A DNA stretch of 64,000 nucleotides from Oxytricha trifallax (GCA_000711775.1 ARYC01002600.1:17241-81240); one strand, 5' to 3'; positions 24,734 through 37,858 are shown, numbered from the stretch's first letter. A program made the numbers and translations. Notes: generated by a model from the letters alone, not told the origin.

Positions 24734-24840
24734 TATGTTTTTTAATTAAAACCCTATTTTTAAACATATTTAAATGTACGATTATTGGAAAAATAAGTTT
24801 TCAACATTTAACGAAGGACTATGAACCTCTCTATAAATTT

Positions 24841-25497
24841 TCAAATTTATATTTTTAAATTAAATAATGATTTTAGCAAATCTTGCTTTGCTTGAATATT
24901 TAATTCTTAAATGCTCTTATCAAAAGCTTGATCATGAACATTTTAATTTAAAATTCCATTTTAAACGAGCTCCAGACAATTCACAATGCATTTTTACTGA
25001 GCAATTTAGATTTTCTTTTCATTTTCAATTGATATATCTATATCTTCTTGAATTATATCACTCAATTTTACTATGTATCTATTTATATCCTACTTTAATA
25101 TATTTGCTTAGTTTTTATAATCTATTTATGGTTTCATTCTTTCTTTTAAGAGTTTCTCTCTTAGTGATTCAAATTTAGAATTCTTAATAATATTCATAAT
25201 TTGTGCGAACTTAGAATCTAAATCTATAATGGATTTCTAAGAATCTTGCTAATATAAACTCAAATAATTACTATGAAATTTATATTGTAGTGGGTTATAT
25301 TCTTTTATAAATTCACTAATAATTTCTCTTGTATTTTTATGTTCATTGAAACATTCATTACAAATTAATTAAAATTCTTGTGATATGTCCGCATGACAGC
25401 CGAAACAATCTCGTGGTTGATTAATTATCTTTCCATGATATTTGAAAAAGACTCTAGCATTTTGTTTATTTTATTTACAAGTATCACATTGAAGCAT
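24841..25497 (-). CDS. Family gene, subfamily c
   Basis: 218 residues. MLQCDTCKQNKQNARVFFKY: cysteines at 4, 7, 31, 34, 46 and 49 (LICNECF), HG at 21-22. The middle has INRYIVKLSDIIQEDIDISI. The C-terminal block is CLELVQNGILNQ, then VHDQAFDKSIQEL. The extra CxxC at 31-34 gives three cysteine pairs. Intact. Closest relatives are 31332 and 32306. Confidence 0.87.
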
Positions 25498-25819
25498 GTT
25501 CAAGTTTTAATATATTTTAAAATAATTATAATAATTAAACGATTTCAATTATTATAATATATAACAATTTGTTAAAAGCATGATTTTTAAATTTTAAATG
25601 CAGCATATTTAAATTACAAGTTAATTATACATATTTATATTTTAAAAATAAGGATAAGATTACATATTATTCGATTTATATATAAATTAAATATTAATAA
25701 ATAAAATAGCAATAATTATACTTAATTGTAAATCATCTTAAATGTAACTAATCTTAAATTTTAGCAATTAATTTATTCATTCATAAACTTAAATATCTCA
25801 TATTTTTACAAATTAATGT
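25498..25819. other. Intergenic, A+T-rich
   Basis: No feature seen. Confidence 0.4.
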
Positions 25820-26390
25820 AAAGCTATTGTTGCTATTTTCTATACAAAAATTCAATGCTCTTCTCAATTGCTTCCCCATGACACTATATCAATAAAATTT
25901 TATTTGGAAGTTCTTAGTAATTTTTCATGATTTACTACTTTCCATGTTCAATCTTATTCTTAGCTTCAAAATAATTAATCAATTTTGATTTGAATATTGT
26001 CATAGAAATTAGAAAAATTTTCATCTGTTGTATCTCTCTAAATATTTCTAAATAAGATAATAATCTTAACTCTAATTAAAATTGTTTTGTGCAAGTTAAT
26101 TTTTCAATTAAAATTGGTTAAACCATTCTGATTAATGTTTGCAACTTTATTTTTTAACTCATTTAGCTATTCATTTATGTCAAGTAATAGATTTTTTTCA
26201 TGTTTTCTTAGATTAAATATCCTTTTATCACATAAGTTTAAGAATTCTTGCATTGTAGTCAAATTTTCGTGAAGTTGTTATAATAAAATCTGTAATTATC
26301 TAAGATACTTTTAAATTTCAATAAAAATCTATTTATAGTTTCTCCACAAATATAAAGAGAAAAATGAATAGCCTTACCTTTAGATTTATT
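25820..26390 (-). pseudogene. Decayed subfamily c gene
   Basis: Pieces of the 30035-type protein survive in shifting frames: FLNLCDKRIFNLRKHEKN (second Cys pair lost), DINEQLNELKNKVANI followed by TGA, then NKIEHGKQQIMKNYQEL and HGEAIEKSIEFLYRK. No initiating CxxC and several stops. Confidence 0.7.
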
Positions 26391-26970
26391 ATATATGAAC
26401 AAAACGAAAATTATTTAAACAAAAATCTTACAAATAATCATAAAAATTTATATGTCATACTATTATAAATATACATATTTTTATTATAATATATTCTAAA
26501 TCTATTGATTAATTTATCATAAACAAAAATATTATAAACTATTTTTACAACTTAAATTTGAATTTAATAATTTTAAGATATTATTTAATAAATTTATAAT
26601 TATCTTTACATATTTAATTTAGTGAACTAGTTTAACTGCAATTTCTATTCATAAAATATTTAAAATAATAAACATAATATTTTTTTTAGCAAATATGAAA
26701 GATTTAAAGAAATAAGACATAAATCATTTTAAATTGTGACGAAAAAATATTATAGGAAGTTTTAATCGAAGTGTTAAAATTTTGGTTAATTATCAATTTA
26801 TAGTATCACAAAAAGTTTCCGTGATTAAAAAAAATATAAAAATAAGAATCAAAATCTTTAATTCTAATATTTAAAATAGTTATTATCCATAAATTAATAA
26901 TGGAAACTTTTCTTAAATTAAAATTTATAATTAATAAATTTAAATAATAAGATTGAAAATTATTAGTAAG
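26391..26970. other. Intergenic, A+T-rich
   Basis: No gene. A frame of 65 codons on the - strand under the standard code is a compositional artefact. Confidence 0.4.
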
Positions 26971-27626
26971 ATGCAATAGAATTAGAAATGCAATATTTGT
27001 CAAGAGAATAATTACTTATTGAACTTATACAACAAGAAATTATATGCATGTGATAACTTCTATCATTTCAATAAAGAATATATAAATAATTTTATGCTAC
27101 GCAAAGAGATATACAATTTTTATGCGATAAATGTTTCAAAAATGAACTTCTAAAGAAAGATTTTATGAAAATCGATATCAATTCACTGAATTTATAGCAA
27201 GATTAATATATTGACTATTAAAGCTCATTATATGATAAATTTGAGAAATACTTTCAGGAAACTGCAACTATTTTGAAGGAAAATATTGATTATGTTGAAA
27301 ATAAGGTTAAATAAGTAATCAAAAATGCAGATTCTCCAATCAAATTAATTAATTATATTTTCTAGCAAGCTAAATAGAGCATTTAAAGTAATTTGTAAAT
27401 GGAAATTGAGCAGTCAAATAAAAAGATAGAGAAGATTCAATAATCAAAGATTCAGTTTATTAATTAAAATAAAGAAAATTTGGAAGACAATCTAATAGAT
27501 GAAGGGGAAGTTTTATTACTTTATGAAAGATAAATTTCAAAGCTTAGAATTGATCATAAAAAAGATTCTTTAGATAAAATTTAGAATATTTATGAATTCT
27601 TAATTATAGATCCTTAAACAAAATGA
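26971..27626 (+). pseudogene. Family gene, subfamily a, one frameshift
   Basis: Opens MQQNQKCNICQENNYLLNLY and matches 8711 through YACDNFYHFNKEYINNF. At about 27108-27112 two extra bases in ATATA break the frame; it resumes with FLCDKCFKNELLKK and continues to FYE-like LYERQISKLRIDHKK and IIDPQTK, TGA 27624. Everything else is open, so the break is recent or a base-calling slip. Second gene of block III. Confidence 0.85.
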
Positions 27627-28473
27627 TAATTAATTTAATTAAAATTTAATTCAAAAATAAATAAAACTTTTTAATATCTGATTGCTTATATTTTAATTAT
27701 TATTTTAAAGCATTTTTTCATAGAAAATATAGATAAAAACAGATTAATTTAACTATATTTTGATTAAAGTAAACTAAATTTCTTTTAAATTTCTTAATTT
27801 TTTGAGCTTGTAATTTATTTATATTAGTTAATAACTCCCTAAAAATTATTGCCTATCATAAATAAACTTGTTTATTACTTCTAGAGAAAATTAAACAGAT
27901 CTTTTTATATGTGCTTTCATCATTCTGTAATCAATACTGAAAATAAATTTTCAAATTTGATATATTTTTAAAATCATAGAGTTTCTTAATTTTATTTTAC
28001 TATTAATATTGATATCAAGATAACATTGCATCCTTTTTTTAGCAGAAAATCTTCAAAGAATTTATAGATTCAAATAGTTTTACACTTACTTCAATCTGAT
28101 TTTTAAATATAAATTATGAGAGAAAATAATTGCTAATTCATTAGTTTCATATTGACCCATTTTTGTATCATTCCATGGAATACAAAATTACACTCAGCCT
28201 ATGTATATAAAGATACAAATTACATTTATTGTTTTATTATAGAATAATTTTAAAATATAAGCCTTCATTTTAACTAAATATAAATTTTAATTATAAGAAT
28301 AGCTGTAAAAATATATTTTTATTTGATTTGAATGATAAAGCATTAGAAAAATCTAACAAAACATAATCAAAAATATTGCTTAAAATTATTTAGAATAAAA
28401 TATTTTATATTAATTGTATTCATGTAACTTATAAGGATTTGTTGTTTTTTGTGATTATTAAAATCAAATTATA
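27627..28473. other. Convergent intergenic region
   Basis: Between 26971 (+) and 28474 (-). No feature beyond A+T richness. Confidence 0.4.
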
Positions 28474-29135
28474 TCACTCATTTTATAGATCTTTTACGTT
28501 AAAAGGTTAAATCTCTTCAAGCTTTTTTAGTTTCAAATTTTTCTGATCTATCATGAGTTTCGATATTTGCTTGTTATAAAATTCAATAGCATCATCTGGA
28601 GAAATTAATTTACTAGCTATATGTTCCTTATTTGTTTCCAAGTATGAATCCTTCAATTAATTGAGTTTATCTTTCTTATTATTGACCACATAAATATTTT
28701 GTTTTAAATTCAACCTTAGGCTTTATTATATTTACATGAACATATCATTAATAAAAGAAATCGGATTATTAAAGTTCTAAATAAAGGAAATTTTAAGTTC
28801 TATTTCAAATTTTGTGAAACTTTCCTTAAAAATCTATGAAGTTTCATTAAAGTATTTGTTAAAGTCACTATTAAAGATATCTTAACTTTTGATTTTTTTA
28901 CATTCCTTTTTACCTTGTTAATAGATTCTAAATCCTATATATCTAATTAGGCAATTTAATTATTATAGCATCCTGGGCATAAAAATTAGAATTTTTAATT
29001 AAAGTTTTTCTAATTGTCTTAAAAATAAAGTTTATTTAAAGTTTTAAAACTATCACAGCATATTTCAATAGGATTATAAACTCAAAGTTTCTGGAACTTG
29101 AATTTGCAACTCGAGCATTCATATTTGGTAATCAT
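28474..29135 (-). pseudogene. Decayed subfamily b gene
   Basis: Starts MITKYECSSCKFKFQKL, then TGA where 6264 has Arg (KLRIYN), then EICCDSFKTL and FLCPGCYNN. After a frameshift near 28900 it continues DIFNSDFNKYFNETSQIF, NNPISFINDMFMQIQQSL, FYNKQISKLMIDQK and ends VKDLQNE. Counterpart of 10948 and 18813, closing block III, which is the most decayed of the three blocks. Confidence 0.85.
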
Positions 29136-30034
29136 TTTAGGTATATATATATATAAATAAATAATATAAATAATTATTATATATTAAATTCGAATAATTT
29201 TTGAAATAATTAAATATAATTCTAAAAATTCAAAGTAGTGACTAAATAAAAATAAACTATAAGTGATTGAAAAAATAGTTTAGAAATGAAATAGTTATTT
29301 AAATATTCTTTCTATTATAAAATTTAGTTAACAATAAATTATATAAATTATAAATTTGATAATTTTGACAAAATAATTGTTAATTATTTTGAAATTGCCG
29401 ATATTAATTTACTGTTTACTTATTTAAATGAATTTTCAATAAATTATATTTTTAATTAAAAATTTCTGGTTATATTGATTTATAAGTCTAATTGTAATTT
29501 AAATTGTATATCGTTTTAAAATTATTATTGTAGTTGAATATCTTTATGAATTATAATAAAATATTTATCAATCTAATGAAATGATAAAATAACATTTACT
29601 TGAAATTCTTATGTTTAAAGAAGATTAAAGATTAGCAGATATATATTAAACAGTAGAAAATAAGAAAAAATTATAAATTAATAGCTAAAATGTAAAAAGT
29701 AGCGATTTAAAAATGCATAAATTATCAATATAATTTAATTTGTAAATTTTTCAAAATATTTGAATATTTATATATATTATATCATCAATTTATATCTTAT
29801 TTTTTTATAAATTAATTTCTAAACACAAGTCGATGTGGATGAGAAACTTAAATCAAATAAAATTATCTACTAACAAATAAATTGTCTTGCAAATACCGAA
29901 AAATACGAGTTCAAAGTATTGATTCAAATTTTTTTCTTGTAAATTTAAATAAATTATTAATTAAAATTGAATACAATAATTTAATCATTAAATGAATAAA
30001 CTTTTATTTAAATTAATAATTTAATTGAAAGTAA
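29136..30034. other. Intergenic, A+T-rich
   Basis: Short (TA)n at 29143-29156. No gene seen. Confidence 0.4.
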
Positions 30035-30685
30035 TCATATATTTTTATATTTCAATGAATTTAAAATCTGATAGACTTCTTTCTTTTGATCTATATATAA
30101 AATTTGAACGCTCTTTTCGAATGCATCATCATGAAATTTTTATTGTAAAATTCCATTTTGTAATAGCTCTAGACAGCTCAACATAAATAGTTCCTTACCA
30201 TGCTCGATTTGATTTTGAGACTCAATTGATTATTCAATATTACTCTTCACTTTATCGGAAAGTCTCTACAAATATTAATTGATGTCTTTCTTGATGTTTG
30301 AAAAGAAAATTTTGGAATAATCTTGCTCTATTTGAAATTTTTCCTCAGTTATTTAATTTCTTAATTAAATAGATTCATTTTTTTATATGACTTTTTGTAT
30401 TTCTAAAATCTTCTAGTCAAATTGATTGAGTTACTCATAAATTTCAGCAGCTGATAATTTAATGAATTTGCTTTACTTTTCATATTGCTAATAACCATTA
30501 TTCATTAAGATATTTCTGAAATCATTGTTCTGAAGTTGTTCTTTTATGAAGCATTCATCACAAAATAATTATTTATTTAAATTTGACAAAACTTAATCAT
30601 TTTCACCATAAACATAGATACCATGCTTTCTAATATATAACCTTAATTTTGGTTTAGTTGCTTTACAACAATTGCATATAAACAT
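30035..30685 (-). CDS. Family gene, subfamily c
   Basis: 216 residues. MFICNCCKATKPKLRLY: cysteines at 4, 6, 7, 42 and 45 (LFCDECF), HG at 21-22. Coiled coil with KDINQYLQRLSDKVKSNI. C-terminal LELLQNGILQQ, then HDDAFEKSVQIL. Ends LKYKNI. Best match is 14702; the decayed copy at 25820 belongs with it. Intact. Confidence 0.87.
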
Positions 30686-31331
30686 ACTAATTTTTAAGTG
30701 TTAAAATAAAATATATATTATAATCATTTATAGTTTTACAAATTAAATTCTTTCTAATCATTTATTATTAAAAATAATATGTAAAATATAATTAATTTAT
30801 GAATTTTAGCATAATTTTTTTCTCAATTAATTTAAGCATTAAAATAAAAAGAAATTTGTTTATTCATTATAGCTAAATAAATAAAACTTATGTTATTATT
30901 AATATTGTTAAAGTTAAATTTTTGCCAAATTATAGAGTGAATAAAAACTATTGTACTAATCTATTGCTGTAGAAACTTAAAATTAAAATTGTTTTGAAAG
31001 ATATAGCTAATTTTGGAAATAAAAATAAAAAATTATATAGTTTAATGATCAATAGTTGCTTAATAGAAAATAAATAAAAAATTTTGGAATTAATGAAATT
31101 AATAAAAAACAACACTTAACTTAAATTCATTAAATTAAATTTTTTTAATAAATCTCTAGAACTCCTAATTTATTGAGAAATAATTATATATTACTTTGTT
31201 ATCCTTAAGGAAATAATTTAAAATTTAGATGTCTAATTTTAAATAGCTTACATATAATAGTGAATTATTATAACAATATGAAAAAGAATAAATTTATATT
31301 ATTTATATCCTAAATTTAATTAAATCAAAAT
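30686..31331. other. Intergenic, A+T-rich
   Basis: No feature seen. Confidence 0.4.
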
Positions 31332-31979
31332 TCAATTCTAAATTATAAACTATTATAATGTTTCTAATAAATCTCGCTTCGCTCCAATTTACAACTCAGA
31401 TATGTTCCTATCAAACGCTTAATCATGAATTTACTAATTTAAAATTCCATTTTGAACAAGCTCCAAACAATTTACAATAAATTTAGACTAAGCAATCTCA
31501 ATTTTCTTTTCATCTTCAATTGATTATTTTATATCTTCTTAAATAATATCACTCAATTTGAAAATATATTAATTAATATCTTCCTTCATATTATTAATTG
31601 CTAACTTCAAATAATTGTCTTATAATTTGAAATTTTATTTCAAAAGTTTTTCTTTGAGAGACTCAATTTTAGAATTGTTGATAAGATTGTTAATTTGTGA
31701 AATTTTTGAGTCTAGATCAACTAATATATTAGTAAATTCTAATTGCTTGTAATTAAACACATTACTAATGTAAAATTAACCATTATTTTACATCAAGATT
31801 GCATGAAAAATATCTCTATTCTGTTTTTTATTATTAAAACATAAATCGCATAAATTTTAGAACTCGAGAGAGGAGCAACATTCAAACATTTTTTGTTAAA
31901 AATCTCTTTATTTGCCGTGATCCTTGAAAAATAGCTTAAGTTATGGTTATTCAGACTAGCATGAACCACATCTCACCAT
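31332..31979 (-). CDS. Family gene, subfamily c
   Basis: 215 residues. MVRCGSCQSEQPQLKLFFKD: CxxC at 4-7, HG at 21-22, ECCSS near 33, NLCDLCFNNKK near 43. INQYIFKLSDIIQEDI and CLELVQNGILNQ, then IHDQAFDRNISEL. First member of a tandem pair with 32306 (spacing 326 bp), which is its nearest relative. Intact. Confidence 0.87.
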
Positions 31980-32305
31980 AAATCACAAGTTAAATTTTTT
32001 AAAATAATTATAATTTATAATGATTCAACAACTTATAAATAGTTTAAAATAAATAAAAAATATAATTAAACAATTTTTAATAAAATTGACACTAAAACTA
32101 ATTTGAAAAATTAGATTATTTACTAATTAATCATTTATTTGCTCTCCAATATATTTCTAAATTACATTTTTATATAAAATTTTATTCTGAAAAATTTGAA
32201 GTTAATAATTAATTAACTTTTATATTTTTGATCATATATATATATTATTAAACTATTATAAATAAAAATAAATCTTCATTTTCTATTTAACAAATTTATT
32301 TAAAA
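31980..32305. other. Intergenic between tandem c-genes
   Basis: (AT)n at 32233-32245. No feature otherwise. Confidence 0.4.
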
Positions 32306-32971
32306 TCAAATTTAAATTTAAAGTTTAAGATCTCTCATTTACTTTAAGAATTCCCGCTTTGCCTCAATCTACAATTGTGAAATATTCTAATCAAAGGCCT
32401 GATTATGAATTAACAAATTTATGACTCCATTTTGAACTAAATCTTAACAAGTCTCAATACATTTTGCTTATGCAATTTAAATTTTCTTTTCATTTTCGAT
32501 TGATAAGTCTATATCTTCCTGCACAATATTAATCAATTTAAATATATATCAATTGACATCCTCTTTTATATTATCAGTTGCTTATTTTAAATGATTGCGA
32601 TGAATTTTTAATGGTTATTTTTATAAATTTTCTCTTAACGGCTCAATTTTAGAACTAATAATAAGAATTGATAGTTAAGAAAGCTTTGAATCGATATCAA
32701 CTAATATTTTAGAGATTTCTTACTATTTCTATTTACAAATTTGAGTTTGGAAATTGTACAATTTCTAATCATTTTACATCAAAATTGCATGAAAAATATC
32801 CCTGCTTTCTTTTTTATTATTGAAACATAAATCGCATAATTTTAAGTACTCACTTGTCTCATGAGGTGTACATCCAAAAATATTCAACTAAAAGTCCTTC
32901 GTTTTACCATGATCCTTGAAAAAAAGCTTAAGTTATGGTTTTTCTTACTAGCATTAATCGCAACTTACCAT
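32306..32971 (-). pseudogene. Subfamily c gene with one in-frame TGA
   Basis: MVSCDQCQQEKPQLKLFFKD, KLCDLCFNNKK, then EDVN, TGA (32549-32551), YIFKLINIVQEDI, and CQDLVQNGVINL, IHNQAFDQNISQLQIEAK to the end. Paralogues 31332 and 30035 have Gln at the TGA (INQY), so a single TAA-to-TGA or TAG-to-TGA change explains it. The rest of the 221-codon frame is open. Confidence 0.85.
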
Positions 32972-33834
32972 TTATAACAAATTAATTTAATAAAATAATT
33001 ATAATTATAGTCTATCACATTACAAATTATTAGTAAGTAATTTTATTAAAAAGAAATAAACAAATTTCATTTTTAATTTATAAATATTACACGACTTGAT
33101 CAAAAAAATGAGAAAAGAATTAATTTTATATTTTAAATTTTTCTAATTTTTTATTACTTTACTTTGAAACAATTTTGGTTGTGGATTTAATATAAATTAT
33201 AACTTAAAATGGATAATATTTATTAAATTTTATAAAAAGCTATTTTTCTTAATTTATTATGAATTACTAAATTTTGTCAAAATAATTTAGAAGTTGATCA
33301 CTCAATGTTTATAGATTTTTAGATAAATCAGAAAGAATATCATAATTTTTTTTTTAATTTGGTTTAATCCTTAATTTATAAATCGGGATAAAATTAATTG
33401 CAACTTAAAATTTGTAAGATTTTTTTAATTTTTATAGCTTTTGTACATACAGAATAGAGATTTTTTAAAATAGAGTGGTTGTTGTTGCAACGTAAAATCC
33501 TAATGTTTATGAATCTATTAATTAAAATAAAATGCTTGCTGATGATTATAAATCAAAGTAATAAAGTTAGAGGACCTAAAATATTTTTTAAATATACTAA
33601 TGATTATAAATTTGAACTCAAAGACAATATATTATATATTTGAATAAATAAAAATTGATAGATAGATTTTTCTTATAAATCTTAATTTCTTTTCAATAGT
33701 GATTTCTTCATTCATTAAACTGTTTAATTTGAATATTTATACATCAATTTTCTATAAATTTGAAATATTTAAATAAATTCTTACATTTATATCAGACCAT
33801 ATAATTTAAAAGATCATACTTTTAATTTAATAAA
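32972..33834. other. Intergenic at the strand switch
   Basis: Separates leftward genes (30035-32971) from 33835 (+), so a divergent promoter region is expected. No motif recognised. Confidence 0.4.
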
Positions 33835-34518
33835 ATGCTTGTATGTGAAAAATGCTTTATAGTGTGCAACTAATTAAGACTTTTAATTAAGCATAATGGT
33901 TGCTAATTAAAAATTTTCAATTCAAAGGATTTCATATAGAAAAACATAGGAAAAATATAAGATGAGTCGAGACTAGTATGTGAGAATTGTTTTATTTAGT
34001 TTCAAATTTTAAAATGCAAGGAATTATAAAATGAGATTAGTGGGTCAAATTATCCAAGTTTATTACTTCAATAAATTATATCTTTGAACTAACATGAGAT
34101 CAATGACTTTGACAGAAAAATCTTGTTAATTTAATAAGAAATAAATTAAATTTAAGATCAAGATTTAGCGAAATGACTAGAGAATATGGATTTCAAATTA
34201 AATCCCTATGCGAAAATTGAAATTTAAAGAGCAATTCAAGAACATTTAAACTCGATAATTTTAGAGAGTATCATTAACCTAAATGATAAAATTCTTTCTA
34301 ATCAAAGGCAATTAAAAGAAATCGAAGAAGCTAAAACTAATTTCACAAAACAATATGAGAAGTTGATATCAAGTGGAACATTGAAATAAGAGTTCTTTGT
34401 GGAAGCATTTGATAAAAATATTGGTGCCTATGATTCCACTAAAATCTAAGAGATCATTTCAAAATTAGAGCAATTACTTTATAAATTTGAGGATCCCCAG
34501 AATTAAAGAGGAAGATGA
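33835..34518 (+). pseudogene. Family gene related to subfamily c, one in-frame TGA
   Basis: MLVCEKCFIVCNQLRLLIKH: CxxC at 4-7, LVCENCF near 55. TGA at 34174-34176 after DQDLAK; the same frame then continues for 113 codons with IQEHLNSIILESIINLNDKI, KEIEEAKTNFTKQYEKLISSG, then FFVEAFDKNIG, ending FEDPQNQRGR. The second half could restart at an internal ATG (34186), giving a stand-alone coiled-coil protein. The SGT-FFVEAFDKN block links it to 37169. Confidence 0.75.
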
Positions 34519-34752
34519 TTGCAAATTAAAGTATAATATTTAATTAAATGTCTATGAATTGACTTTAAATCAATTAATTTAAACTTTATAACATTAATAT
34601 TAATAATAAATGTAATAATGAGTAATATAAGGAATTAAGAAAATAATTACGTTTATATTTTAATTTTAATTAGATTTTTAAAATTAATTATCTAAACGTT
34701 AAATGCTAAATACAAATGCTATTTTAATAAACAATTCAGAAAACAAGCAAAA

Positions 34753-35310
34753 TCATTGTAAATTCAAATTCTAAAATATATCAATTATTTTATCAATTCC
34801 TTTATTCTATTCTATTTATTAAGATTAATCTTATTGAGTATCATTTTTACTCTCTTCTTTCATATTTATATTTTTAAAACTTAAATTTTGTTCTTAATAA
34901 TTTTAAACTTTCTATTCCAATTCAATACTTTCCTCTGAACTTGAATTATATCTTTATTTTCTTTAATACTTTTTATTTCCACCAAAATCAGAATTATATC
35001 TCTATCTAGAAGATTTGCTAAAAAACTCAGTATTATAAACCTTCTTTTTATAATATTTTTACTTTTACTTTTATTTAAATTGTTTTTTATTATTTTTATT
35101 CTTGCTTGGCATTTGAGATTCTTAAGCCAGGCAAGAATTACAAATTAATTTGAAATTTTAAGAAAATTTAAACTTTTTAATTGATTTAGTAAATTAGAGA
35201 AGATTGTAATCTTTATCATCGTTGTATCTAAATGATTTACGATGTAAATCATTTAAATCTGATTAATTGAATTTCAATTTGCAAAAAGAGCATTTTTATA
35301 ATTAATCCAT
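34753..35310 (-). CDS. Cys-module protein with Lys/Ser-rich tail
   Basis: 185 residues. MDQLQKCSFCKLKF has CxxC at 7-10; LICNSCLAQ near residue 60 gives the second pair. Instead of the coiled coil, the rest is low-complexity and basic: runs of K, Q and N, then RRYNS-type patches (SRQRYNSDFGGNKK; RYNSSSEES). Ends DIFQNLNLQ. The tail resembles disordered nucleic-acid-binding tails, which is inference only. Convergent with 33835. Confidence 0.75.
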
Positions 35311-35677
35311 GCTCTAATAATTTAAAATATTAATTATAAAATTAAAATTTAGGTTCCTTTATATATTAAAAATAATAAGGAATTTTAATTTAAAAATTGT
35401 ATTTATAAAAAATAAATATACATTAAAAACTTGGATTATTAAATTCAATTATTTTTTTAAGACTTTTGATTGGAGTAATAATTTTTTTATTGTTTTAATG
35501 AAAATAATTATGTATTACAATATACTATAGAATTCATTATTTGTTCCCTAAAGTATTATTTGTAACTGAAAATTAGTTTTATTCAAATTTTAAATATTCA
35601 AATGAATCATAAAAATAATATAATTTATCACAATGAAGATATATTTATTTATAATTTAAAATAAAATTATTTATAAA
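35311..35677. other. Divergent intergenic region
   Basis: Between 34753 (-) and 35678 (+). No motif recognised. Confidence 0.4.
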
Positions 35678-36448
35678 ATGTTAACTTGTGAGCTGTGTGG
35701 CAACGAATTTGAAAATTTGAGATTCTATCTAGACTACTGCGAAAATTACGTATCATGGCAAGACCCCTAAAAATTCATAAACGCTTTAAACAGGAGACAC
35801 CCAGAGGCAATAGATTTCTACCAATGTTTCCTGCACATCTGTGATGATTGTTACGTGGATAGAACTTTGAACTTTGACTTTGTGCAGGAATACATTCAAG
35901 ATCAAATTACATGCTACAAGAAACGACTAATCAACCAGATTTAGATAGAAGACCATATTGAAGATAAATGGGAAGAGATTTCTAATGTGTATTCGCAAGC
36001 TATTTAACACTATTAATTTGACAAAGACTTGATTGATAAATATCTGAGTGATATGTCCTCGGTCATTAGCAAATTAACTAATTTGAAGCTGCAGTCACTT
36101 CAAAAAGATATTATGAATGTTTTAGAGCCATAACTCAAGGAAGCTCAGTTAAAATACGAGAAACTACAAAAATTACGTAAATAATTCAGACAGGATTATT
36201 AGCAACACATTGTAGATGGGACTATGTCATAGAAGATGTTCTAGATTGCTTTTGATAAGAGCGAAGAGAAGGGAGACTTATTTCATAAGGAAAAGATATA
36301 TCAACTTGCAGTGGAAGTGTTTAGGAAAATCAATTAAGGATAGGGAGAGGTCAAAGAGAATCCCAAGTTGGTATACAGAGTCAAGAATAAAGATAAAGTC
36401 AAAGACGATGAGCAAATTGATTCAGAATTTTAATAAATTATTTAGTGA
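35678..36448 (+). CDS. Cys-module/coiled-coil singleton, higher G+C
   Basis: 256 residues. MLTCELCGNEFENLRFYLDY: CxxC at 4-7, then HICDDCY near 54-57. Coiled coil from about 85 (LKEAQLKYEKLQKLRKQF), HIVDGTMSQKMFQIAFDKSE, and a charged tail ending DSEFQQIIQ. The AFDKS block relates it to subfamilies c and 37169. It uses more C/G-ending and CAA/CAG codons than the a-d genes, so it may be an older or better-maintained member. Confidence 0.87.
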
Positions 36449-36783
36449 TTAATTTAATATATTAAGATGTTTTAATTATTAAAATTAGTATAGTTTCATT
36501 ACAATTTGAATAAATTAATTATTTTTATTATAATAATTGTAATGTAAGCCAATCAATTATTTATTTTATAAATTTTATTTCTAATGAATGGAGTATGAAG
36601 GTTAATATAAAGACTATATTAGTAATCTAATGACATACTGTAAGGAAGTTATTCATTTTTAATTTTAATACAAAATATATAATTAAAAAATAATTAAATA
36701 CTTAAAGAATAGTTATTTTAATTCTATATTATTTATCAATTTTGATTAAAAAAGTATTCAATTAATCGTATAAATAATTGTTT
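36449..36783. other. Intergenic, A+T-rich
   Basis: No feature seen. Confidence 0.4.
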
Positions 36784-37032
36784 ATGACAAAAGACATTAT
36801 AGTATAAACTAGAGAAAATTAAATAAATTATGATTTCAATGATATTATACAATTAAAACATGATGTATTTAAATCAAATTTAATCATTTCCAGAAGTATG
36901 GTCTTGTGTGAATATATTAATGATTTATTATCTAATAAAAATACAGCATTCTTACTTAAAATAAAAACATTACTATAAGATATTTTAATTTACTTTCTTA
37001 TATTGAAACTTACTAAAGAAAAACAAATATGA
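36784..37032 (+). CDS. Short hypothetical protein, uncertain
   Basis: 82 codons, MTKDIIVQTRENQINYDFN at the start, then MVLCEYINDLLSNKNTAF and a hydrophobic end. No cysteine module. With only TGA as stop, frames of this size arise by chance in such DNA; the mixed polar composition is the only support. Confidence 0.25.
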
Positions 37033-37168
37033 TGGCAGATTTGAAAATTAAAAATTTAAGAAAAACTAAATTATTTTATCCAAAGAATTGAATGTTTAAC
37101 ATTTAAATAAATAATATCAAATAAATCTTATTTATAATATATAATTTAAAAATAAACATAGAATTCTT

Positions 37169-37858
37169 ATGGATAATTGTGACATTTGCGGAAGAAAAGT
37201 AAATGACTTGAGATTTTTCAGTGATAGTTTTGGTAAAAAATTGTCAGCTAGGCCAAAAAATTACAATCCCTTGAAATAACAAAAGACCTCAGTTAATTAT
37301 TACATGATCTGTACTTTTTGCCTACTTGACTAATTAAAATTGATTTAAGAATCCTTTGACGCTAATTGTAAATTTTGTTTAGACATAAATTTACAAAAAG
37401 ATATAATACAGAAGGAGAATTATATAAAAAGTTTATCTCTTTAGATCGAAAATTGTTCTCTAAAAGCGAAGTTTATAAATTTCAAAGGATTTGAGGATTC
37501 TTTCAAGTAAAAAATAGAAGCATATATGAAAAATTCCATTAATCAAAAGATTGATAAATTGATTTAGGCACTTGATCAGACAGTTAAAGAGATGCAGAGT
37601 ACAAAGAGTGATTTAGAAAAAGCTAAACACTAGTTCTTACAAATGCAAGAATCTTTGATTAAAAGTGGAAAAATTGACAAGAACATATTTGAAAAAGCAT
37701 TCGACAAAAACATGAGCAAAGTATAGACATAAAACAACTATATATTTTACAATCATAAGACATTGAAAGAAAGTTTAGAAAAGCTTAAATTTGCAAGGAT
37801 TAATTTTATCAATGAACAGCCATAATCATAAAGATAAAATACATTTCTTGTTAAATGA
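37169..37858 (+). CDS. Cys-module/coiled-coil singleton
   Basis: 229 residues. MDNCDICGRKVNDLRFFSDS: CxxC at 4-7; ICTFCLLDQ near 50-53 and CKFC near 69-72 give three pairs. Coiled coil from about 80 with LDQTVKEMQSTKSDLEKAKH; SLIKSGKIDKNIFEKAFDKN is the conserved block shared with 33835. Ends RQNTFLVK. Intact. Confidence 0.86.
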
